A stretch of 64,000 bases of DNA. It comes from Spinacia oleracea (lineage: Eukaryota > Streptophyta > Magnoliopsida > Caryophyllales > Amaranthaceae). Positions 12,313-22,754 of this stretch are shown here, one piece after another. The stretch is taken from NCBI RefSeq assembly GCF_020520425.1, contig NC_079487.1, forward strand, positions 127,432,385 to 127,496,384, given 5' to 3'. The notes under the pieces were generated by a model. It did no database searches. It was given only the letters and a program-made list of their open reading frames with translations, and was not told the DNA's origin. The position numbers were made by a program, and so were the translations under genes. Every line of letters starts with the position of its first letter. Within the stretch, counting starts at the first letter, position 1.

Positions 12313-13045
12313 CCCTATTTGGTTAGGATCTGTTAGCTGATAGCTGGTTTGACTAGCTGTTAGCGGTTAGCTGTTTGTATTAGCTGATTTGACTAGCTGG
12401 TTGCATTAGCTGTTTGTGTAAAAGTGTTTGGTAAATTAGCTGATAGCTGTTAGCTGTTTGATATGTAAAATGACCATTAAGGACATTGACATACTTTGTT
12501 TCTTATTAATATTAGACAAATATTTTATTGTGTTAATTTTTTTTCTCTATACTTTTCTAATAAACATTGACTAAATAAAATAAATTTATTTTATAAAAGA
12601 AATTTTTTTTTTTAATAATATATATTTTTCAAATAGAAAATATTACTAATGAAATTTTAAGCATGATTGCAATATAATTTAATTGCTTCAAAGTACTAAT
12701 ATAAAATTTATTACAACAAAAAAACGAATCTAATAAATATGGTGAAATGAAAAAGAAAGTGTGAGTAATGTTTTTAGGAGAAAAATATGAAGGGTACCAA
12801 GGTTGATAGTGGTTGTAATAATAGGCAATAGTAGGACAAAATAGTCATTTTCACCTACTTTCTCAAACCTCAAATTGCAAAAAGCTCATATATTGAGCTT
12901 TTTCAAAATTAGCTTTTTCACCCCAAAACTCTCTTCCAATCCTCTCCTAACCAAACACTTCCAATTAGCTTTTTCTAAAAGTCAAACCTCTAATGCACCC
13001 CAAAAAGCTCTTTTTTCCTCAAACCTCTCCTAACCAAACACCCCC
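12311..13045. mobile_element. Non-autonomous DNA transposon, hAT-like
   Basis: The left end, CCCTATTTGGTTAGGA, is the inverse of the right end, TCCTAACCAAACACCCCC, with two or three changes. The interior has repeated TTAGCTGTTTG words on the left and AGCTTTTT words on the right, and no coding capacity. The left flank is the AT microsatellite, so the target duplication cannot be read. Confidence 0.6.
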
Positions 13046-14134
13046 ATATTTTTTTTGAGGGAACTAAAACCAATACCTATGTAAGAGGCAATCCATAGGT
13101 TTATTGTTAATACGTGGAAAACAAATGCAACATACATTACAAAATGATCGTTAGTCCACAAATCCCCTATGTACGGCGAATATAACGGCCCAAATTTTGT
13201 TACTATGTACAAGACGTCGTGGTCTTCTGAAGATTTTGCAACTCATGTAGTCGTATTATATGACATTTAATAAAAGAGGGATGGAGACATAAAGTGTTAT
13301 AATATGAGACAAGTAATTGGGTTGTGAAAATATGATTGTGGATTGTATTTTTCCCAATTTTCGCTATTCATTTCATATTCTCATCCCGTGACATATAGTT
13401 TGGGGTTGGGGAGGCTAATCAATACTCCAATCAATAATCTCCGTAATTATCATATTATTATTTCTCATAATATTCCTTATAATATATGCTCCAATTATTA
13501 ATAATCCATGCATGATCGGCCGATAATTAAGGGGTCTCTAATTGGTAGTTGAATACATTTCTGGCCCAATTAGCCCATGGTTTTAGCACATGCATGCCTC
13601 ATAAATCATAGTTAAAGGGTCAATTTACGCAACCTCAAATGATCTTGCATGTTTACATTAGATTACTTTTCGAATTAACTACTGATCTCTCACGTAGTAC
13701 TTCGTATTAGACAGCCTAAAAGATAGCGTAACTCAATGCTTGTTCCGTATGAGGACATGGGGTGAAGTACATCATATATTGACTGACAATACTTATAGTT
13801 ACGACGGTTCTTAACGAGATAAAAATAAAATAAAATAAAATATCAATAACTCACAAAAATAAATAAATTACAGTATAATGTGTTTGTTTGGAAATTGAAT
13901 TTATAAATAAAATGATACGGCTTATTTTTATGTTGGTGCCTGAAACTCGTATATTGTATAATTATATCACATATGGAATGACAAAAATTATAGTAATTCC
14001 TTAGGATAAGATTTAAAGAAAAAGGAACCCTCGATAACTCAAAAAAGAAATGTATAAATTATAATGTGTTTGTTCAGAGATTGCACTTGTGAATATAATA
14101 ATACAGCTTATCTCCATACAGATACTTATATCTC
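13046..14134. other. Intergenic spacer
   Basis: AT-rich DNA without a supported gene. At 13990-14135 there are partial repeats of the sequence just upstream (two ATACAGCTTAT-like words and two TGTTTG..GAAATTG-like words), perhaps a decayed tandem duplication. Confidence 0.4.
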
Positions 14135-14390
14135 CACTATAAGAATTTGTACTTTAATGACAACCTCGGGTGAAAAATCGTAAAAAGTATTTTGCGACGG
14201 GGATAAAAACCAAATAAAGACGGGAACAACTGTTGTAAATGTCTTTTACGACGGGTTAACGACGAGATTTTCCATTAACGACGATCCCCTTTTATGACAG
14301 GTTCGCGACAGGAAATTCCGTCGTTAATCAACGATTATTGACTTTTAACGACGAGATTTTCCGTCGTTAATGGTACAATTTCTTGTAGTG
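14135..14390. mobile_element. Short CACTA (EnSpm) derivative
   Basis: Begins CACTATAAGAATT and ends AATTTCTTGTAGTG. These are inverted CACTA ends. It is flanked by the 3-bp duplication CTC, as expected for this superfamily. The 256-bp interior repeats ACGACGG and GAGATTTTCCGTCGTTAA words and codes for nothing. Confidence 0.85.
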
Positions 14391-14560
14391 CTCTTATGTA
14401 AAATAATTATGTACAAAAGTACAACAAATCTCAATTTCGGTACTCCATTTTTTTTTTCCCGTAGTTATCATTTCATTTTATCTCTGGGAGGTTGTGGTCC
14501 TCTATAAACTCTTGGACTACATATTAGTATATTACATACGAAATTACGAAGGAAGCTAGT

Positions 14561-14570
14561 ATATATATAT
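14561..14570 (+). promoter_or_regulatory. TATA box of RNase-like gene B
   Basis: A run of ATATATATAT about 80-90 bases before the ATG at 14650, in the position shared by all six array genes. Confidence 0.5.
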
Positions 14571-14649
14571 TAGCGTCACCTACCGATTATTTTCTTCGCA
14601 ATTAACCATTTGATGAATGTTGGTATTACGAGAGAGTAAGACAGAGAGA

Positions 14650-16181
14650 ATGGCGAAACGGGAGAGCTTAATATTCATGAATAAGCTTGTGCTACTCCTG
14701 AATATCGCCGCAGTAGTTCTAGGGAATGACTCTTCTTCTTCTTCTTCTTCTTCTACTCCTGGTTTTCACGCTTTCTACTTTATCCAGCAGGTGATTTCTT
14801 TGTTCTCATACAATACAAGGTTTCTCTGAATTCCAATCTAGTTATATATATGGAGTATGTATATACGTAGTATATGGTTTCTAATTAGAAAATATTGAAT
14901 TGTAATGCGCGCAGTGGTTACCGTCATATTGTAATCAACAGGGGACAACATGTTGCGACCCGCCAGCAGGAAAGCTTGCAACAAACTTTACAATATATGG
15001 ACTATGGCCTTACAGTGACGATGGTAGCGCCCTCCAAAATTGTCCTGGAGAAACTTTTGATGTCTCTCCGGTATGTACATAATTTTTTATATAAACTTGC
15101 ATACGCATAGTGCAAGTAGAGCTGATCAACATGGGTCAGGTCAGTTAGCCCGACTCAAACGGCCCGAAATTGCCGAGTTTTGAGCAGAAGATTTCCGCAT
15201 GATTTTCGGCCCGACCCGAACTTTTTTAAAAAATACGTTTAGTTACGAATTTTACCCGACCCGAATTGACCCGAAAAGCCCGCTAATTTCGGCCCGAATT
15301 AGCGTGTTTTGGACACACAAAATTGGCCCGGAGCTTGGCCCGACCCGTTATAATGGCAGATATTTATGTCCTCGGCCCAGCCCAAATTCGACATGGCCCG
15401 CATTTTGATCAGGTCTAGTGCAAGTGTTCAAAACTAGATACATTAGCAAAAAAATAATTCCCCAAACATAAGTTTGACATGATTCTATCTTAAAAGCATC
15501 TGATAATAGATGAAATAACACATGAATCTTATATATTAGTAAATCTTCTTCTATTTCTTCCACGTGGGACAATCGTTCACGAGCTAACATGCATACAGAT
15601 TCCAAAATAATGCAGCTAGCCAAATGAAAACCATAAAATGAAAAGGATATACTACATAAGAGTCAGAACTTTGTTGTGCATGCAGGACCATATATTACTT
15701 AGAAATAAAAGTGAGTAACAAAATGCCATATTATTATTTTGTTAATATACTGCAGCTGCAGCTTAAAGCCATAGAGAGCATGCTAGAAAAAGAATGGCCA
15801 TCATATACATGTCCACAAATTGGAAGAAAATTCTGGGTCCACGAGTATAACAAGCACGGTACATGCTCTAAATCCTTCCTAGATGAAATGTCATATTTTC
15901 AAGCCGCTCTTAACCTCAAGGACAAGATCAACGTCTTGCAAGCCCTCGTCGATGCCGGAATCCAACCAAATGACCAATTTTACCCTCTTGAAATCATTAA
16001 CACGGCCATCACTACGGCCACCGGATTTCGCCCTTTCATTTTTTGTAATTATGATGCTCAAGGAAACAGTCAGATTTGGCAAGTTTTACATTGTGTTGAT
16101 AAAACTGGGATGGAATTCATCACTTGTCCTAGCTCTGAGGGACAAAAAGATTGTGCCTCTACCATCAAGTTCCCTTTTTAG
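14650..16181 (+). CDS. Secreted RNase T2-like protein, copy B (CAS I His to Tyr)
   Basis: Three exons: 14650-14790, 14915-15070 and 15762-16181, phase 0 joins, 238 residues. The start at MAKRESL aligns with copies A and D; an in-frame upstream ATG at 14617 is less likely. After the signal peptide there is a run of eight serines (14731-14754) absent from the other copies. The first active-site motif is NFTIYGLWP, with tyrosine for the catalytic histidine, and creates a possible N-glycosylation site (NFT). The second motif reads HEYNKHGTC, with tyrosine for the usual tryptophan. Ten cysteines are kept. The acceptor of exon 3 is ambiguous: CTGCAGCTGCAG gives two possible joins that differ by two residues. 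Intron 2 carries a hAT MITE. A secreted non-catalytic or weakly catalytic role is inferred. Confidence 0.88.
15118..15416. mobile_element. hAT-type MITE in intron 2 of copy B
   Basis: Inverted ends AGAGCTGATCAACATG and CATTTTGATCAGGTCT enclose about 300 bp rich in GGCCCGACCCGA words. The repeat AGTGCAAGT lies at both edges (15109-15117 and 15417-15425), which fits an 8-bp hAT target duplication. No coding capacity. Confidence 0.83.
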
Positions 16182-18757
16182 TAATATATGTGCTCTTTTT
16201 CTTTCAAAATAATTTCAACACATTGCATTTCAATTCATTCTTTGCCAAAAGGTATTAAATAATAATAACATTAATAATAAACACCTTTGATAGTTGGCTA
16301 CGTATTTCATGTACCAATAATTCGCTACCTACTTATATAGTTTTTATTTTTACGAGCATGTCCTTTTTATGACCATTGAAGTTGCTATAATAAGTTCAAT
16401 TTGACAATTTCCTTCGACAGCACTATCAAGTTACATGAATCAGAGGAGGAGAAAATAAATAAGATGGGCCTCTTTGTTGGGCCATGTTTGGTGGCGGCTC
16501 CAGACAATCGAGAGGCTCCATATATTGGACAAACCATTACCATTTATTGGCCTATGGCGCCATATTATGACATACTCCCGATACACGCTTACAACATGCC
16601 CGTGTCCTTGATCCATAATGCACGGCCCATGAATGAGAATGTAGAGGATTAGGAGTTGGATTAAGCTTAATCACATAATGGCATTTAAATATTTAATAGA
16701 ATAGAAGTATAGAAGCCAATCTGAAGTTCTAATACTACTTGGTGTTACTTATACGAAGATTATCCTGTTGTACAAACATCAAAATTGCTGGCTTAAGGCC
16801 GATTGGAAGCGTTTTTTGTTTTTTGTTTTCGGTTTTATGTTTTTTTACAGAACAAAAAATCAAAATAGGAAAATCATAAAAAGTAATTTTTGTTTTTTTG
16901 TTACCAGTTTTTAATATCAACCCGATTGCTATAGGTATAACTATTCATGATTTACTAAATCATACGACTTTAAAAACTAAAAAAAAAAAACTTGAAATTG
17001 ACAGTGATACGGAACGAGCCCGCTAACATTCAAAATTCAAGAATAATTGACATGCACCATGTTACTCATTGTACAAAACTACAAATTCTAAGATCTCACA
17101 AACTTATCATTTTAGATCCAGGCGTTGCATGATTCGCATCTAGCACATAATCTCATATTTTCATGTGGCTACTTGCTTCCCTTGCAATAGCTTGATAATT
17201 TATGCTATTGGAGTACACGCCCAATTTTCCTTAAATATGCGGTATCTTATCACACATGTGAATGTTCCACATTGGTAAAAATAAAGAAGACAAGTTCATT
17301 TTATAAGGCTAAAGGGAGTATCATACCGTGAAACCTCATTTAATTTGATCTTTTCTCTTGATGAACGCCACCTAATCCCATGTACATTTAACATTAACTT
17401 TTCAACAGTTTTTTAATGGCATCATAATTCTTACGTACTACTATGGGCTATGGAAAAGGAAAGATCTATACACTGTACTTGAACTAGTTCGTTAAGCTAA
17501 GCACAAAAGAGTGACAGTTAATTACGAAATTGACCCAAGTTTATTGATAAACGAGCTGAAGCTACTAATAAATCAGAGTTAAAGTAGATTAAAGTGGTAG
17601 ATTGAGGGGCTCAGTACTAGATCTCAAATATTAGTAAGTCAAACAAGACATAGTGATCATGTAGTATTAATTAATAAGATTTAATTCAAGATTTAAATGC
17701 TCAATTAAAGCACGAAATGATCAGATCGAGTTCACTAATTATATTATAAGCATGATTGAGTTTCAGATATCCTGATCATATCTATTTCTTAGTTAGTTCG
17801 TGAATCCTCCAGGAATCCAGGAAGCCAGGGTTATAACATTACATTGCTTAATCAAGTATTAACATCGAATCTACCTGATTCGCGCAAACTTATTAACTCC
17901 AGTCTCCAAAAGATAATAGCATGCTCATTTTTAATGCCCAAACCTCCTCTAGTTTAAGTCTTCCTCAAAGAGCAATGCGATGTCTCAAGCAATTCGTTCG
18001 TACGTTTTTATTGATATAGTGATATACTCCGTAACATAGTTATACTATCATAAATCATAATCAACACGTACAAGTTGGTAGAGTCGGTGGGAAATTCACC
18101 TTATAAGTTGTGACTTGAAGATCACATGGTCTAGCCCAATCAATTGCGAAATGGTTGGCAGATGAACAAGCGAACACATACATAGCTGGACTGACAAAAA
18201 TGTAATAGATGTCGGTTCAGCAGGGGTCCATTCTTCTTACCGGCTAGCACTAGCTACATGATAACTATGTATGCCTAGATTGCGCATGGAGCCTTACCAC
18301 ATTTAAGCATATCCAAGTTTAATATAGCATAAAATTAAATCAATTGTTGATAATAAGTGAAGTACATAGGGCGCTAATAATTCATCCTTCCTCTTTTAAG
18401 TTTTCAGTGTGGGAAAACTCACATGTATTTCTTGGTAACAACGTTCTTGTTGCCAAGCGAGGTAAACCACAACAAGATCGATCAAGGTTATTAGAGTGAA
18501 TTTTCATGTGAAACAAGTTGCATAAAAATTGGATCTTGCAGTCCATTTGTATAATCTGATCAAATCACAAAAAAATTGTGATTAATAATTAATACTCCAT
18601 GTTACAAAAACGTAACTGATTTGTACATAAAATTAACTTCTCAATAGAGCAAGCATAATTTAAGCTTAGTATTCTTAATAAACATATTATAACTTAATTA
18701 ATCAGTGCTAGATCGACCAAATTAAATAAACCTATATTTTAACTCATCAAGGATTAC
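16182..18757. other. Intergenic between copies B and C
   Basis: 2.6 kb of AT-rich spacer. The left edge is the 3' untranslated region of copy B. One 83-residue frame at 16401-16652 has no recognisable domain and was not called. No bounded repeat was found by eye. Confidence 0.5.
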
Positions 18758-18766
18758 TATATAACA
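18757..18766 (+). promoter_or_regulatory. TATA box of RNase-like gene C
   Basis: CTATATAAC lies about 80 bases before the ATG at 18839. Confidence 0.55.
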
Positions 18767-18838
18767 GAACTGTATCTACTGATCTCCTTCCAACCATAGT
18801 CATCTTCTCACTTGTACTGTAAGATCCAGATAGAGAGC

Positions 18839-20567
18839 ATGGCGGAAAGCGGGAGCTCAATGTTGACGAAGCTCACCTTGCTCTTAAGTTTTGCAGTAGT
18901 GGCTCTTGGAAACAAGACCGTTAATGATTTACGTGCCTTCTATTTGGTGCAGCAGGTATATATTCGTATGTTGTTATCATTTCCTATTTTACGTTGGTTA
19001 ATTTAAAATCCTGGATCCGCCACTGTTTTTCTCCCCTACCCGCGTCTTCTTAGGTGTAGCTCACAAATGTTGCGTAAATTGGAGAACTCGTGAAGGGGCA
19101 GGTCTAGTTGTGAGTTATTCCATGAATCTCCCTAAAAGATTTTAAAAAAAAAATGTGACATGGGGCTTCTAATATATAAACTTCGTTTCAAAATGATATT
19201 TATGCTTTCTGTTTTAGTTCGTTTTTTTACGTTGTTTATAAATTGTTTTATTTGACATGAAAGTTTAACACATTTATCCTTCTTACCCTATAATATTTAC
19301 AACTTCCACTCAGTTTCTCTTATTTGTGAAAATAGTAACCATGAATTTATATCTTTATGAAACAGAGATATTTGGTTGTACATATATATTGTCAAAGGAC
19401 CAACTTAACCAAAAGATTAAGCTAATGGTTGAAGTCCAAGATTACTTTTTATACTCTATCATGCTCCCTCATACTCAGTGCGAAATTTTGCAGTTTGAAA
19501 TGAGGGGTGAATGAGATTTGAACTCGTGACCTTTGTGTCACGATTGCTCTGATACCATGTCAAATGACCAACTCAACCAAAAGATTAATTAAGTCGATGA
19601 TTGAAGCCCAAGATTAGTTTTTATACTCTATAATATATGTTTAAATATACTTGGTGTATTGTTGTGTGCAGTGGTTAGGATCATATTGTAACCAAGAAGG
19701 AACAAGATGTTGCTACCCTCCATCTGGGAAGCCAAGTCCAGATTTTACTATTGATGGGCTTTGGCCGTATTCCAGTGATGGAAACTTCGCCTACAACTGT
19801 GGCGACGACAACTATGATGTTGGCCGGGTATGCTTTTATTGTTATCATCATCTATCTACTTATACCAATTAAGGTTGACATGAGTGGTTAAGGGCCTCTT
19901 GCTCCTTAACCAAGGTCTCGGGTTCGAACCTTGAGAATGGAAAAAATCTCAACTGGGAGGGATGCTGCCCATCGAGGTACCCATGCAAACTCCCGCGGGA
20001 GATTAGTCCACTCGCCGAAGGCGGTGGGAACTCCTCATAGTAGAACCAAAAAAAATCATCTATCTACTTATAATATTTTGCAAAGAAACGTTCTGTTAAC
20101 TTATACTAGTACGAACTATATTGCTATATATACAGATTAAGCCATTGGAGAAAGCGCTAAGAAAATCATGGCCATCATTCACATGCCCACAAATAGGGAG
20201 GAAGTTTTGGGTGCACGAATGGAACAAACATGGAACATGTACTAAATCAGTCTTAGGTGAAATCCCATACTTCGAAGCTGCTCTAGACCTCAAGAACAAG
20301 GCTAACATCTACCTAGCCCTCGCACGAGCCGGGATTAGGCCATCAGCGAACCGGTTTTACACCCTTAAGTCTGTAAAATTGGCATTGGTTCGATCTATTG
20401 GGTTCCATCCATGGATTAGGTGTAACCACAATGCTGCAGGGAATAGCCAGATTTGGCAAGTCACATTTTGTGCAGATATAACCGGGAAGAAACTCATCCA
20501 CTGCCCTTACATTCCTAGTGGAAGTAACGATTGTGCCTCTGAAATCCAGTTTCCTCCCTACTACTAA
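18839..20567 (+). CDS. Secreted RNase T2-like protein, copy C (CAS I His to Asp)
   Basis: Three exons: 18839-18955, 19672-19827 and 20136-20567, phase 0 joins, 234 residues. The signal peptide is in exon 1, the CC pair and [11 protein letters not shown] in exon 2. The first active-site motif reads FTIDGLWP: aspartate, not the histidine of active T2 RNases nor the tyrosine of the other five copies. The second motif, [13 protein letters not shown], is complete. Ten cysteines are kept. The last exon is rich in Lys and Arg. It groups with E and F by LRAFYLVQQ in exon 1 and by GFHPWI and QIWQVTFC in exon 3. Both introns carry insertions, a TRIM in intron 1 and a SINE in intron 2, yet the splice sites are consensus. 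No ordinary RNase activity is expected; a binding or other role is inferred. Confidence 0.88.
19390..19633 (-). mobile_element. TRIM (miniature LTR retroelement) fossil in intron 1 of copy C
   Basis: Minus-strand order: LTR of about 76 bp (19633-19558), a primer-binding site TGGTATCAGAGC complementary to the initiator Met-tRNA 3' end, about 84 bp of internal sequence, and a second LTR (19461-19390). The LTRs contain GAGTATAAAAA and end in TTTGACA. A 5-bp TATAT duplication flanks the unit. It has no coding region. A relative lies at 25789. Confidence 0.85.
19865..20055 (+). mobile_element. tRNA-derived SINE, family 1, copy 2, in intron 2 of copy C
   Basis: 191 bp with A-box-like GAGTGGTTAAGGGCC, B-box GGGTTCGAACC and a short A tail. 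An exact 17-bp duplication, TCATCTATCTACTTATA, lies at 19848-19864 and 20056-20072. The perfect duplication and well-kept promoter boxes mark it as the youngest-looking SINE in the window. Confidence 0.94.
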
Positions 20568-20936
20568 TTCATTATACAAACTTCTCTTTATTTAGTGATC
20601 CTTTCCTTGAGTTATTAACGGCTTAACTATAGTTATGTTGTACGATTTGCACCTTTTAAATAAACATCAACAATCTTGTTAAACATTGTTAAGTTCTTTA
20701 TTATTGTATCCAATCCGGTATTGTGAATAGTTCAATTTATGTTATATCGTCTTTGATATTAAGTTTTCTGTAAGATCGTCTTATATTCATAAGACATCTA
20801 CTATTAGCAAGAAAATTATATTTAGTTCGTATTTGCAATGTCTTAGTAATACATATCCCTTTAAAAATGAAAATGTTTGCGGACCTATTTTGGTGTTTCT
20901 CGTGGGTTTTCGTTTTGTAGTGTTGATTGTGAGTTA
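20568..20936. other. 3' flank of copy C
   Basis: Probable 3' untranslated region and AT-rich spacer up to a Stowaway MITE. Confidence 0.45.
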
Positions 20937-21190
20937 CTCCCTCCGTATTTTTTTTAAGAGATACACTTGGTCGGGCACGGGTATTAAGAAAAATAATACA
21001 CTTGGAGGGTGGGATGGGTTTATGAAAATATTTGTTTAATAGGATGGTGGCCTGGTGGGTGATAGAGTATATTAGATGTATTATTTAATTAGATGGTGGG
21101 GTTGATAAGTTACTAAAAATGGCAAGTGTATCTCTTAAATAAATACGGCCGGAAAAGGCAAGTGTATCTCTTAAAAAAATACGGAGGGAG
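20937..21190. mobile_element. Stowaway-type MITE
   Basis: Ends CTCCCTCCGTATTTTTTTTA and its inverse, with TA on both sides, the target of Tc1/mariner MITEs. A second GGCAAGTGTATCTCTTAAA repeat lies inside the right end. 254 bp, no coding capacity. Confidence 0.85.
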
Positions 21191-22251
21191 TACGATTTAT
21201 ACGGCTTCTTTATAAATACTCCTTTATTTATTCCAAGCAAATTACACAGAGACAAAAAGATAAGCATATAAACCCTAAGCACATTTTCTCCACTTTTTCC
21301 ATAGAGATAAGAGCAGTTCTTAAAATAATTTCGGATTCGATTTTTCAATCGGGGTACGGAAATGAAAGATAGTTGTGTTACCCTTGGGAGCAAGAGTCAC
21401 TGAGAACTTCGTACCGACGGTGGTGAATGCGCTTCTGTAACATGGGCTTAATTACTGCAATTTGGGATTTGAATTAAATTCTCAATCTTTGTATGTATCT
21501 AAACTACTACTCCGTAAAAGTTTAGTAGCATATGTAATTCTCCTTGGATGAAATAATCAGTTGGATCAATACGTAGAACCTGTACACAATTTTTCCTGAT
21601 TTAATTTCGGAGCTTGTTCAAAGGAAACTTCAATTGCGATTACAAATCAAGTTAAGATAGTGAAATTGAACCAATTGGAAGTTAGAGTAAGATTAGCGAT
21701 TATTTAGCGCTAGTCTTAACAATAGTCGATCTGATTGAGTATTAACCTAATACCTCCCTTTTAATTAAGTGGGAATGTATGAAAAAAGTCTGAGCATGAG
21801 TCTTGGAATACGAAGACTCTACTTAAGACGTTTAAACATTAAATTATATCTAAATTTTACCTTTTTAATTTTCACAAGTTTGAGAAGTCCGGAAAAAGGG
21901 TATGAGGGATGAACTGAAAAAATAAAGTAAATCGGAAAGGGCCTGGACAAAAATCTGAGAAACTGAAAATAAATAAAAATTAATTAATGTGGAAGTTTTA
22001 TCTCACACTAGCGTCAATAAGTCGGTAGAAAAACATAAGTTGGTAAAAGCCATAAACATAAAAAAGAGACGTTGATAAAAATCTGGTAAATGATGCTGCT
22101 ACTTATATTTCTGGATCGACAAAATATATCATGGATCAACAATGATAGTGGGCTTTGGAAGGTGCACGAGTGAACTGGTGCCTTGGTAATGGGCCATCCA
22201 ATGGAGTCATCTTCCATGTGGGCTGGCCCCAACTTTCCCAAATCATTCACA
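21191..22251. other. Intergenic spacer
   Basis: No gene supported. A 102-residue minus-strand frame at 21085-21393 overlaps the MITE and has no domain. Confidence 0.45.
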
Positions 22252-22421
22252 TTTTTTTTTCCGTCACCACCCGATTCACCCTTAGGGCTAACTCAGATTC
22301 GGGGCGATTTTTGGGTGTATAGTTTCCAGTTCCATCTCAATTGTTGTTGTTGTGGAACGAATACGCGGTCCTTCTTACAAAGTTTAACCCCAAATCATCA
22401 GTGAACCAACAGACAATTAAC
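22252..22421 (-). mobile_element. SINE family 2, diverged copy
   Basis: Similar along its length to the SINE at 9383-9559 (shared words CACCCTTAGGGCTAA, GATTCGGGGCGA and GTGAACCAACAGACAATT), with the T run on the left, so oriented minus. More diverged than the copy in gene A, and no target duplication was found. Confidence 0.8.
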
Positions 22422-22754
22422 CAGTTTGATACAGAGTAAGAGACAAGTTGTCACAATGTTATGTTGGTGTGTTTTTTTGGATAAGAAAATAGAAACTAGG
22501 TTAGCTTCTAAAATATGGTCAACATAATTCATCTTTGGGATGATAGAGGAGAAAAAATTATTTAAGATTGGAGAGGAAGACTCAACCTACAAGAGTTAAA
22601 CTAATAGACCCCATAGATATAAGCATGATTATCATCGTAATTAGCCACAAAATCTGATGCCTTATTTACCTCCCAAAAGCAGCGGTGAAGATGTTATTAT
22701 TATTATTTTTGACCGTTGAAGACGTTACTATTTACATCGGGAGAATTGCATAAT
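22422..22754. other. Spacer between two family-2 SINEs
   Basis: About 330 bp of AT-rich sequence with nothing recognisable. Confidence 0.45.

Noticed and set aside
16401-16652. 83-residue frame as a gene
   Set aside because: No domain, no family match recognised, and no promoter or splice context.
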